Origin: CAYFKJ01 sp964343605
GTDB taxonomy: Bacteria; Pseudomonadota; Alphaproteobacteria; UBA2966
Length of the DNA stretch: 64,000 nt
Reading direction: 5' to 3'
Assembly: GCA_964343605.1 (NCBI GenBank)
Contig: CAYFKJ010000006.1
Span: 310,001 to 374,000, forward strand
This document shows positions 56,418 through 64,000 of this stretch, piece by piece. The position numbers and the translations under genes are program-made. The notes below the pieces were generated by a model. That model was given only the letters and a program-made list of their open reading frames with translations, did no database searches and was not told where the DNA came from. Each line of letters opens with the position of its first letter. The first letter of the stretch is position 1.

Positions 56418-58606
56418 GCGTCCGGCGCGGGCACAACCTCGGCCAACAGCGCCTTGTAGACCGGAAAGCCCGAGACCGTGTCGATGTTGTCCGGATCGGT
56501 GAGTTCGTTAACGTTGGCCTGCCGCCAGGCATCGGGGCCGAGCGGGCCGCCGCCCCCCATGTTGACCTCGATGGCGCCGGGCACGATGTCCTCGTTGACC
56601 CGGGCCCAGAAAATCACCCGGCCGCGCGGCGTTTCCACGAACACCCTGTCGCCGTCTTCGATACCGCGGGCCTCGGCGTCGCGGCGGTGCATGTGGACCA
56701 GGGGTTTCGGCTGCTTGGCCACCAGTGACGGGATGTTGTGGTGCTGCGAACGGAAAGCCGATTGGGTGCGGGCGCCCGAGTTGAAGACGAGCGGGTAGCG
56801 CCGGGCCAGTTCCGGCGCCGCCAGCGGCCCCTCCAGCGGTTCGGTGTACACCGGCAGGGCGTCGTGGCCGTGCTCGCGCAGCCATTCAGAGGTGATCTCG
56901 AATTTGCCCGTCGGTGTCGCGAAGCCGGGTTTGCCGTCGGCCCGCAGATGGCCGCGCTGGTATTTGCGGTAGCCGCCGTCCGGCAGGTCGAAAGGCAAAC
57001 CGTTCGGATGGTCGCGCAGATCGTCAAGCGTGAAGCCGGTGCCCTCGAGGGCGGTTTCGACCATACCCGTCTCGGTCCGCGGCCAGAGGTGGCCATAGCC
57101 CAGCCTTTCCGCGAGTTCGGCAAATATGACGTAGTCGCCGCGCGCCTCGCCCAACGGCTCGATCAACCGGGCCCTGTGTTGCAGGTAGCCGTCGTGGATC
57201 ATGTAGGATTCGCACTCGAAGGGCGTCGCCGCGGGCAACAGGAGATCGGCGTAGGCCGCGTCGGCGGTGGGGAAGCGGTTGACCACGGCGAGGAAATCCA
57301 GTGACGCCAGCGCCTTCCGCCAGGTCCCCGGATCGGGCCAGGCTGTAATCAGCGAGGTGCCGCTGAGGATCATGCCGCGCAGGGGATAGGGATCGCCTTC
57401 CAGGATCGCTTTGGGCAGCGCCCCGCCGTGGGCCTCGCGGCGGACGGCATGGTAGAGCGGAAATTCCGCCGCGCCGATGGCCCGCCGGGCGCTGCTCGGC
57501 GGCTCGGTATTGCGCCCCTGCACCTGGGTTCGAGAGGGCATGCGAAAGCACTTGCCGCCCGGCACGTCGAGGTGTCCGGCCAGCGCCTGCAGCGTCCAAA
57601 TGGCGCGTATGGCTTGGATACCGCTGTTGGAGTACTCGAGGCCGGTGTACATCAGCACCGAACAGCCCTTGGCTCGGCCGACCGAACGCGCCAAATCGGT
57701 AATTGCCGACGCCGGGACGCCTGTGATTTCGGCGGCGCGCTCCGGGCTGAACTGCTCGACGTACCGGCGAAGTTCGGGAAATCCGTGCGTCCAGTTCTCG
57801 ATGAACTCGTGATCGAGGAGGTCCTCGGCGATCAGCACGTTGATCGCGGCCAGCGCAAGGGCGCCGTCGGTCCCGGGCCGCACGCCGAGCCATTCCGCGC
57901 CCAGCGCTTTCACCGTCTCGCTGCGGCGGTGATCGACGACAACGATGCGGGCACCGCGGGATTTGGCCTTCTTGAGCCGTCGCAGGTTCACAGGCGGTGA
58001 ATCGGTGGCCGGATTGCCGCCCCAGACCAGGATAAAGTCGGCGTTCTCAAGGTCCTCATAGAGTTCCCGGATGTGCAAACCGAAGCACGCCTCGGGTGCG
58101 ATCATACCGTAGGAGACGTAACACAACGCGCCGACGCTGGTGGTATTGGGCGAACCGAAGGGGAAGAGCACGCCGTTGGCCGACGATTCGGAGGTCTGGC
58201 TGGGCGCAAAAGCCTCGCACAATCCGTATTCGAAGTTTCCCCGGCCGGTGGACAGGCAAACCGCTTCCGGGCCGTGGCGCTCGGCGATTTGCCTCAGGTT
58301 GTCGACCAGGATTTCGTATGCGTCGTCCCAGCTTATCCGTTCGAATTCGTTGCTGCCGCGGTCGCCCCGTCTACGTTGCGGGTAGAGCAGGCGGTCGGGC
58401 GAATAGATGATCTCCGCTGCGTGTGCGCCGCGCGGACAGACGTAACCCAGCGGGTGATCCTTTAGCGGCGTCAGGCGATCGATGCGTTCATCCTTGAAGT
58501 GCACCTCGACCCCGCAACCGGCCGGGCAGATGCCGCAAATGCCCGGCACGCTGTGCCGCTCTGTTGCGGCGTCATAAGCCAAGTTCGCTTCTGAAACCGT
58601 ATTCAC
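56414..58606 (-). CDS. Molybdopterin-dependent oxidoreductase (Mo/W-bis-PGD, DMSO reductase family)
   Basis: 730 residues from the GTG at 58606, which has AGAGGA before it; an in-frame TTG at 58633 adds nine residues. Counting from that TTG, the N-terminal [4Fe-4S] site uses C33, C36, C40 (CGICPAGCG) and C66 (YVCPRG). FGSPN is followed by C171 (GALCYVS), where the molybdenum-ligand Cys sits in thiosulfate/polysulfide reductase-type members. The cofactor segments are FILVWGGNPATDSPP and MGGGGPLGPDAW. No Tat leader is seen, so it is probably cytoplasmic. No iron-sulfur or membrane subunit is adjacent; its electron partner is elsewhere. Substrate unknown. Confidence 0.88.
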   Translation of the reverse strand: MNTVSEANLAYDAATERHSVPGICGICPAGCGVEVHFKDERIDRLTPLKDHPLGYVCPRGAHAAEIIYSPDRLLYPQRRRGDRGSNEFERISWDDAYEILVDNLRQIAERHGPEAVCLSTGRGNFEYGLCEAFAPSQTSESSANGVLFPFGSPNTTSVGALCYVSYGMIAPEACFGLHIRELYEDLENADFILVWGGNPATDSPPVNLRRLKKAKSRGARIVVVDHRRSETVKALGAEWLGVRPGTDGALALAAINVLIAEDLLDHEFIENWTHGFPELRRYVEQFSPERAAEITGVPASAITDLARSVGRAKGCSVLMYTGLEYSNSGIQAIRAIWTLQALAGHLDVPGGKCFRMPSRTQVQGRNTEPPSSARRAIGAAEFPLYHAVRREAHGGALPKAILEGDPYPLRGMILSGTSLITAWPDPGTWRKALASLDFLAVVNRFPTADAAYADLLLPAATPFECESYMIHDGYLQHRARLIEPLGEARGDYVIFAELAERLGYGHLWPRTETGMVETALEGTGFTLDDLRDHPNGLPFDLPDGGYRKYQRGHLRADGKPGFATPTGKFEITSEWLREHGHDALPVYTEPLEGPLAAPELARRYPLVFNSGARTQSAFRSQHHNIPSLVAKQPKPLVHMHRRDAEARGIEDGDRVFVETPRGRVIFWARVNEDIVPGAIEVNMGGGGPLGPDAWRQANVNELTDPDNIDTVSGFPVYKALLAEVVPAPDA

Positions 58607-58823
58607 TTCGTCCTCTCGCTCAACGTCAACCAAACTTGGTTTTTTAACACCCCAATCAGCCGCCGAAATTGACCAAAGTCATACTGCGAGCGAGTGGCTT
58701 TCCGTTCTCACAGAGTCTTGGATTTGAGGAACAGCACCCGCGCTTGCCCGCTATTCCTGAAAGGTCTTGCCATTGTTGCCAGACGCGACACCTTACTGGT
58801 TCAGGCAAGAACAGGGGGGTGTT

Positions 58824-60203
58824 ATGGCCGAAAGGTTCGACGCCATCGTCATCGGGACCGGGCAAGCGGGGCCGTCCCTCGCGCAGCGCATGACGGGGGA
58901 GGGCATGAAGGTGGCGATCATCGAACGCAAGCTGTTCGGCGGCACTTGCGTCAACGTCGGCTGTATTCCGACAAAATCCCTGGTCGCCAGCGCCCGGGCC
59001 GTGCACATGGCACGCCGCGGCGCGGACTTCGGCTTCAAAGTCGACGGCGGGATCGACGTCGACATGGCCGCGGTCAAGGCCCGCAAGGACGCCATCGTCA
59101 AACAATCCAGCGACGGCGTGACCAACTGGCTCAGGAACATGGACAACCTAACCGTAATCGAGGGCCACGGCCGCTTGGAAAGTGCCCGCACGGTCGGCGT
59201 CAACGGCCGGACGCTGGAAGCGGATCGGATCGTGCTCAACGTCGGCGGCCGGGCCGTCGTGCCCGACATGCCGGGGGTTGGCGAGGTCGATTATCTGATC
59301 AACACCAACATCATGGACGTCGACTTCCTGCCCGAGCATCTCGTCATCGTCGGTGGCAGCTACATCGGTCTCGAATTCGCCCAGATGTACCGCCGCTTCG
59401 GCAGCCGGGTCACGGTTGTCGAGATGGGACCACGGCTGATCGGCCGCGAAGACGAGGAAATATCCGAAGCGGTTCAGGAAATCCTGGAGGCCGAGGGTAT
59501 CGACGTTCGTCTCAACGCCAACTGCATCGCCTTGACGCGGCGCGATGGCCAAATCGCCGTCAGGGCGAGTTGCGATCCTGGGCCCGAGGAAATTGTGGGT
59601 AGCCACGTGCTGCTGGCGGTCGGGCGCAAGCCCAACACCGACGACCTGGGCCTGGAGGCGGCCGGTGTCGAGACGGACGATAGGGGTTACGTCGTCGTCG
59701 ACGACGCATTGCAAACCAATGTCGAGGGCATCTGGGCTATCGGCGACGTCAACGGCCGTGGCGCCTTCACGCATACCTCCTACAACGATTACGAGATCCT
59801 CGCCGCCAACATGTTCGACAACGACCCGAGGCGTGTTTCGGACCGCATCACCACTTACGGCCTGTTCATCGATCCGCCCTTGGGACGCATCGGCATGACG
59901 GAAGCCCAGGTTCGCCAATCCGGCCGTAAGGCGCTGGTCGGCAGGATGGCGATGGCGCGGGTTGGCCGGGCTCGCGAGCGCAGCGAAACCCAGGGCCTGA
60001 TGAAGGTTCTGATCGACGCCGAGACGGAGCGCATTCTGGGGGCGGCGGTCCTGGGCATCGGCGGGGACGAGGTCATTCACTCCCTCTTGGACGTGATGTA
60101 TGCCGACGCGCCCTACACGGTGATCCAGCGCGCAACGCACATTCATCCCACCGTTACCGAACTGATCCCGACGCTTCTCGGCAATCTGGAGCCATTGAAT
60201 TAG
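58824..60203 (+). CDS. FAD-dependent pyridine nucleotide-disulfide oxidoreductase
   Basis: 459 residues from the ATG at 58824 behind GGGGGGT; the longer frame from 58767 is not supported. The FAD motif FDAIVIGTGQAGPSLA, the redox-active Cys42-x4-Cys47 (GGTCVNVGCIPT), the NAD motif VIVGGSYIGLEFAQMYRRFGSRVTVVE, GIWAIGDVNGRGAFTHTSYND and the dimerisation domain ending TEL place it with mercuric reductase and dihydrolipoamide dehydrogenase-like proteins. There is no N-terminal metal-binding domain or mer gene, so mercury is not indicated. The disulfide substrate is unknown. It is divergent from the molybdopterin oxidoreductase. Confidence 0.92.
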   Translation: MAERFDAIVIGTGQAGPSLAQRMTGEGMKVAIIERKLFGGTCVNVGCIPTKSLVASARAVHMARRGADFGFKVDGGIDVDMAAVKARKDAIVKQSSDGVTNWLRNMDNLTVIEGHGRLESARTVGVNGRTLEADRIVLNVGGRAVVPDMPGVGEVDYLINTNIMDVDFLPEHLVIVGGSYIGLEFAQMYRRFGSRVTVVEMGPRLIGREDEEISEAVQEILEAEGIDVRLNANCIALTRRDGQIAVRASCDPGPEEIVGSHVLLAVGRKPNTDDLGLEAAGVETDDRGYVVVDDALQTNVEGIWAIGDVNGRGAFTHTSYNDYEILAANMFDNDPRRVSDRITTYGLFIDPPLGRIGMTEAQVRQSGRKALVGRMAMARVGRARERSETQGLMKVLIDAETERILGAAVLGIGGDEVIHSLLDVMYADAPYTVIQRATHIHPTVTELIPTLLGNLEPLN

Positions 60204-60305
60204 GCCGGCCGGTTTTACGGTCGATCAGGTTGCCTTGCCGAACCGTCCGAACTACGATTTTCGCCGGTTTGGACCGTGGTCCGATTGGTTGGCGGAAGGC
60301 TTCCC

Positions 60306-61919
60306 ATGTATCAGTTTGAATTGACGCGTTCCCTGGTCCCGGCCCAAAGCGACGATCTCATCGAGGAAACCACGGTCGGCGATCTGTTGCGAAATGTGGC
60401 CGCCAAACATGCATACGCGCCCGCCCTGGTCGAGGTGGACATGGAAGGCCACACCGCCCGCACTTGGACCTATGGCGAGTTGTTGGCGGAAGCCGAGGAG
60501 CTGGCGTTGGCTTTGTCGAGCCGATTCGCGCCTGGCGAAAGGGTCACGGTCTGGGCGCCCAACATTCCGGAGTGGTTGCTGGCGGAATACGGCTGCGCCC
60601 TTGCGGGCATCACGCTCGTTACCGCCAATCCGGCCTACCAGGCCAAGGAACTGCGCTACATTATGGAGCAGTCCGGATCGGTGGCGCTGTTTCTCATCGA
60701 AAGCTACCGCGGCAACCCCATGGCGGAGATTGCGGCGGAGGCCTGCCGGGGCCTGGACGCCATTCGTGAGGTTGTGGATATGGACGACCGCGACGCCTTC
60801 TTCCGCCGCGGTGACCGGCCGGCCGTATTGCCTGAGGTGACCCCGGACGACGCGGCGCAGATCCAGTACACCTCCGGCACGACGGGCTTTCCCAAGGGCG
60901 CCGTCCTGCATCACCGGGGCCTGACCAACAATGCGCGCCTGGTGGCCGAGCGGGCCAACACCAAGGCGTCCTCCACCTGGGCCAACTTCATGCCGATGTT
61001 CCACACCAGCGGCTGCGGCATTATCTCGCTTGGCTGCCTGCAAACCGCGAGCCGCATGTTGCTGGTCAAGTTCTTCGAACCGGCCGCAGTCAACCGCTTG
61101 ATCGAGGCGGAGAAAGTCACCGCGCTGCTGGGCGTGCCGACCATGCTGGTGGCCATGTTGGAAGCGCTGGAGCAGGAACCCCGCGATACCGCCTCGGTCG
61201 AAATGGCGATTTCCGGCGGCTCCATGGTGGCGCCGGAACTTGTGCGCCGGGTGCGGCAGGCCTACGGCTGCGATTTCGAAATCGTTTACGGTCAGACCGA
61301 AACCTCCCCGGTGGTGACCCAGCACCACCACGACGATTCCCTCGACGACATCTGCAACACCGTCGGTCAGCCCATGCCGCAGACGGGCATTTCGATCCGC
61401 AGCGTGGAGGATAACGCGGTCGTGCCGATCGATACCGTCGGCGAGATTTGCGTCCACGGTTACTGCAACATGATCGGCTACAACGCCAACGAGGAAGCGA
61501 CGGCGGAGACCATCGACGCCGAGGGCTGGCTGCATACCGGCGATCTCGGCGCCATGGATGCCCGCGGCTACGTCCGCGTCACCGGTCGGGTGAAGGAGAT
61601 GATCATCCGGGGCGGCGAGAACCTCTTTCCGGCGGAGATCGAAAACGCCCTGCTGGAGCATCCCGCCGTCGCCGAGGTCGCGGTGGTCGGTCTGCCGGAC
61701 GACAAGTGGGGCGAGATCGTCGCCTGCTTCCTGCGCGCCGAAGCCGATCAGAAACCGGACCCCCAGGAACTGCGCCGTCATTGTCGCGAACACTTGGCGC
61801 CCCACAAGACGCCGGCGGTCTGGTTCAGCGTCGAGGCCTTTCCTCTTACCGGGTCGGGCAAGATCCAGAAATTTGCGTTGCGCGACGGCTATCTCGCCGG
61901 CGAGCACGAACCGCTTTAG
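60306..61919 (+). CDS. Acyl-CoA synthetase (AMP-binding, long/medium-chain type)
   Basis: 537 residues from the ATG at 60306, with GGAAGG upstream. The P-loop QYTSGTTGFPKGAVLHHRGL, the YGQTETSP adenylate motif, GWLHTGDLGAMDARGYVRVTGRVKEMIIRGGENLFPAEIE and the catalytic Lys in LTGSGKIQKF are intact. N-terminal FELTRSLVPAQSDDLIEETTVGDLLRN is family typical. It starts an acyl-CoA cluster with an SDR (86-base gap) and a CaiB/BaiF-type gene, which suggests oxidation of a branched or medium-chain acid. Confidence 0.93.
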   Translation: MYQFELTRSLVPAQSDDLIEETTVGDLLRNVAAKHAYAPALVEVDMEGHTARTWTYGELLAEAEELALALSSRFAPGERVTVWAPNIPEWLLAEYGCALAGITLVTANPAYQAKELRYIMEQSGSVALFLIESYRGNPMAEIAAEACRGLDAIREVVDMDDRDAFFRRGDRPAVLPEVTPDDAAQIQYTSGTTGFPKGAVLHHRGLTNNARLVAERANTKASSTWANFMPMFHTSGCGIISLGCLQTASRMLLVKFFEPAAVNRLIEAEKVTALLGVPTMLVAMLEALEQEPRDTASVEMAISGGSMVAPELVRRVRQAYGCDFEIVYGQTETSPVVTQHHHDDSLDDICNTVGQPMPQTGISIRSVEDNAVVPIDTVGEICVHGYCNMIGYNANEEATAETIDAEGWLHTGDLGAMDARGYVRVTGRVKEMIIRGGENLFPAEIENALLEHPAVAEVAVVGLPDDKWGEIVACFLRAEADQKPDPQELRRHCREHLAPHKTPAVWFSVEAFPLTGSGKIQKFALRDGYLAGEHEPL

Positions 61920-62005
61920 GAGCGGAAATTTGTCGGTAGCAAACGGGGTCGGGGCATCGTTAAGATTTTGGACAGCCGCCGAATAAGCATAAGGGGTCAA
62001 CGGAC

Positions 62006-62923
62006 ATGTCGGAAAAGCTGCTTGAAGATAAAGTCGCGCTCATCACTGGCGCGGGCCGGGGTCTCGGCCGCGCCATGGCGCTGATGATGGCGGAGGAAGG
62101 CGCCAAGATTGTGGTCAACGACCTCGGCGGTTCGGAAAAGGGAGACGGCGAGGACCGCCAGCCAGCCTCCGAGGTCGTCAATGACATTCGCGCGGCGGGC
62201 GGCGAGGCCGTAACCAACTTCGACAGCGTTGCCGATTTTTCCGCTGCACAAGGCATGGTCGAACAGGCGATGGAGCAGTTCGGACGCCTCGATATCGTCG
62301 TCAACAACGCCGGCATCCTGCGCGACACCATTTTTCACAAGATGACCGAAGACGACTGGGATCAGGTCATCGCCGTTCACCTCAAAGGCGCGTTCAACGT
62401 CAGCCGGGCGGCGGCTCCTATTTTCCGTGCCCTTGAAAGCGGCTGTTTCGTGCACATGACCTCGACATCGGGCCTGATCGGCAATTTCGGACAGGCCAAC
62501 TACGCCGCTGCCAAAATGGGTATCGTCGGGCTTTCCAAATCCATAGCGCTGGACATGTCCCGCTTCAACGTGCGCTCCAACTGCATATCGCCGTTCGCTT
62601 GGAGCCGACTGATCGGTACCATCCCCATGGGTACAGAAGCCGAACGTGAAAGGGTTGAGCGCATCAAGCAGATGAGGCCGGAAAAAGTCGCCTGCGTCGC
62701 CGTGGCCCTGGCCTCCGACGCCGCCCATGACGTGACGGGCCAGATCTTCGCCGTGCGCAACAACGAAATCTTTCTGATGGGCCAGTCGCGCCCGGTCCGC
62801 GGCCTGCAGCGCGGCGACGGCTGGACGCCGCACACGGTGTTGGAGCACGCGCTGCCGGCCATGCGGCCCAATTTCTACGAATTGGACCGGACCAGCGACG
62901 TCTTTACCTGGGATCCGGTTTAG
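62006..62923 (+). CDS. Short-chain dehydrogenase, peroxisomal-multifunctional-enzyme-like
   Basis: 305 residues. TGAGRGLG at 14-21 binds NAD(P), NNAG is at 100-103, and the catalytic S153, Y166 and K170 (NYAAAKMG) are present. Its length and the C-terminal extension after about 250 residues (DGWTPHTVLEHALPAMRPNFYELDRTSDVFTWDP) resemble the hydroxyacyl-CoA dehydrogenase domain of eukaryotic multifunctional enzyme 2. It would oxidise a 3-hydroxyacyl-CoA. It lies between an acyl-CoA synthetase and the racemase-type gene. Confidence 0.9.
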   Translation: MSEKLLEDKVALITGAGRGLGRAMALMMAEEGAKIVVNDLGGSEKGDGEDRQPASEVVNDIRAAGGEAVTNFDSVADFSAAQGMVEQAMEQFGRLDIVVNNAGILRDTIFHKMTEDDWDQVIAVHLKGAFNVSRAAAPIFRALESGCFVHMTSTSGLIGNFGQANYAAAKMGIVGLSKSIALDMSRFNVRSNCISPFAWSRLIGTIPMGTEAERERVERIKQMRPEKVACVAVALASDAAHDVTGQIFAVRNNEIFLMGQSRPVRGLQRGDGWTPHTVLEHALPAMRPNFYELDRTSDVFTWDPV

Positions 62924-62963
62924 GCAACGCACCATCATCACGCATCGCGAGGACCGAATAAGC

Positions 62964-64000
62964 ATGGGACCGTTAACCGGACTGAAAGTCGTTGAATTTG
63001 CTGGCCTGGGACCCGGCCCCTTCGCCGCCATGATGATGGCGGACATGGGCGCCGACGTGCTGCGCATCGACCGCAAGGCGGCTTCGGACGCCCTGCCGCC
63101 GACCCCACCCGAGACCAATCTGCTGGCGCGGGGCCGCCGCTCGATCGGGCTCGATCTGAAAAATCCCCACGGCACGGAAACGGCCCTCAAGCTGATCGAG
63201 CGGGCCGACGCCCTGATCGAGGGGTTCCGGCCCGGCGTCATGGAACGCTTAGGGCTCGGCCCCGACGTTTGCCTGGCGCGCAATCCCAGGCTGGTGTTCG
63301 GCCGCATGACCGGCTGGGGGCAGGACGGACCGCTGGCGGACGTGGCCGGCCACGACATCAACTACATCTCGCTGTCCGGCGTGCTCGCCGCCATCGGACG
63401 GGCGGACACCGGGCCGGTACCGCCGCTCAATCTGGTGGGCGATTTCGGCGGCGGCGGCATGCTGCTGGCCTTCGGGCTGGTCGCGGCGCTGTGGGAAGCC
63501 CAGCGTTCGGGCGAAGGCCAGGTGGTCGACGCCGCCATGACCGACGGCAGCGCGCTGTTGCTCGCCGGCGTGTTCGGCCGTCACGTCGCGGGCGACTGGT
63601 CGATGGACCGCGAGGCCAACTTGCTGGATGGCGCAGCGCCCTTTTACGGCACCTATCAGTGTGCAGACGGCAAATGGCTCAGCATCGGCTCCATCGAGAT
63701 CCAGTTCTACGATCTCTTGATCGAAACGCTGGGCATGACGGACGAGCAATTGGGCGACCGCTGGGACAAGTCGCTCTGGCCCCAGCAGCGGCAAACCTTC
63801 GCTGATGCTTTCCGCCAGAAGACGCTGGCGGAGTGGTGCGAGATCATGGAGGGCACCGACATCTGTTTCGCGCCCATCCTGGATATGGACCAGGCGACAA
63901 GTCATCCGCACAACGTGGCGCGCGAAACCTACGTCAAATTCGACGGCGTGGAGCAGCCGGCGCCCGCACCAAGGTTCAGCCGCACACCGCCGGAACTCAG
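62964..64000 (+). CDS. Alpha-methylacyl-CoA racemase (CaiB/BaiF family), truncated by window end
   Basis: 345 codons are visible and the frame is still open at base 64000, so the C-terminus is outside the window. The family catalytic residues are H130 and D131 (AGHDINYI), D160 (NLVGDFGGG) and E245 (GSIEIQFYDLL), matching the racemase His/Asp/Glu set. It interconverts 2R- and 2S-methylacyl-CoAs, needed before beta-oxidation of branched acids or bile-acid-type side chains. A CoA-transferase of the same fold is possible, but the E245 motif favours racemase. The gene is not yet closed, so no stop is given. Confidence 0.9.
   Translation, partial: MGPLTGLKVVEFAGLGPGPFAAMMMADMGADVLRIDRKAASDALPPTPPETNLLARGRRSIGLDLKNPHGTETALKLIERADALIEGFRPGVMERLGLGPDVCLARNPRLVFGRMTGWGQDGPLADVAGHDINYISLSGVLAAIGRADTGPVPPLNLVGDFGGGGMLLAFGLVAALWEAQRSGEGQVVDAAMTDGSALLLAGVFGRHVAGDWSMDREANLLDGAAPFYGTYQCADGKWLSIGSIEIQFYDLLIETLGMTDEQLGDRWDKSLWPQQRQTFADAFRQKTLAEWCEIMEGTDICFAPILDMDQATSHPHNVARETYVKFDGVEQPAPAPRFSRTPPEL

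Noticed and set aside
1..64000. CRISPR arrays, insertion sequences, prophage or a restriction system
   Set aside because: No regular spaced repeats, transposase, integrase or phage structural genes were seen on either strand.

Overview
The window is GC-rich chromosomal DNA with short intergenic gaps, many 4-base ATGA-type gene overlaps and frequent GTG/TTG starts. The gene set and order (secA-argJ-mutT; comF, grxC, Nit1-type hydrolase and DUF1178; ubiG-lysC-ptsP; a RodZ-like gene, ispG, hisS, prfA, prmC, a DUF4167 gene and clpB) point to an alphaproteobacterium, most likely a Rhodospirillales-type lineage. This is inferred from gene content, not from a search. I see no prophage, IS element, CRISPR array or plasmid function.

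Layout. 1-3.4 kb: the end of a malyl-CoA lyase gene, accA, and two exported proteins of unknown role. 3.7-12.5 kb: a hybrid PAS sensor kinase, an epoxide hydrolase, secA, argJ, a Nudix gene and a 32-codon membrane microprotein. 12.5-19.5 kb: a methyltransferase, comF, glutaredoxin, a Nit1-type hydrolase, DUF1178, a crotonase and a solute-binding protein, with minus-strand genes interleaved. 19.5-24 kb: a GNAT enzyme, an MFS transporter and an operon of Tat-lipoprotein nitroreductase, MarR regulator and metallo-beta-lactamase-fold hydrolase behind a perfect 15-bp dyad. 24-27.9 kb: a chemoreceptor behind an exact FNR-type box, an unknown exported protein and ubiG. 28-43.3 kb: a long + strand housekeeping run from lysC to clpB and a BON-domain protein. 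43.3-52.4 kb: acyl-CoA synthetase and M23 peptidase, the AmmeMemoRadiSam genes (a fused Memo-AMMECR1 gene divergent from an HD-GYP gene and the radical SAM gene), an acetyltransferase, N-formylglutamate amidohydrolase and tRNA-Val(GAC). 52.5-55.5 kb: a sugar-oxidation island (ribokinase, aldose dehydrogenase, lactonase-type amidohydrolase). 55.6-64 kb: a second nitrilase-superfamily enzyme, a molybdopterin oxidoreductase, a flavin disulfide oxidoreductase and an acyl-CoA module (synthetase, SDR, CaiB/BaiF-type racemase, cut by the window end).

The genes cover one-carbon and acetyl-CoA metabolism, fatty-acyl-CoA handling, translation and isoprenoid synthesis, protein secretion and disaggregation, and sensing. 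Most notable to me are: a dispersed ~95-nt two-hairpin repeat present three times (13.4, 32.8 and 50.6 kb); the A-B fused AmmeMemoRadiSam locus with an HD-GYP gene inside it; several well-formed regulatory dyads (21.35, 26.42, 53.60 kb); a GANTC-rich upstream region before the M23 peptidase; and a hairpin-rich 281-nt leader before the DUF4167 gene. All positions, repeats and motif counts were read by hand.
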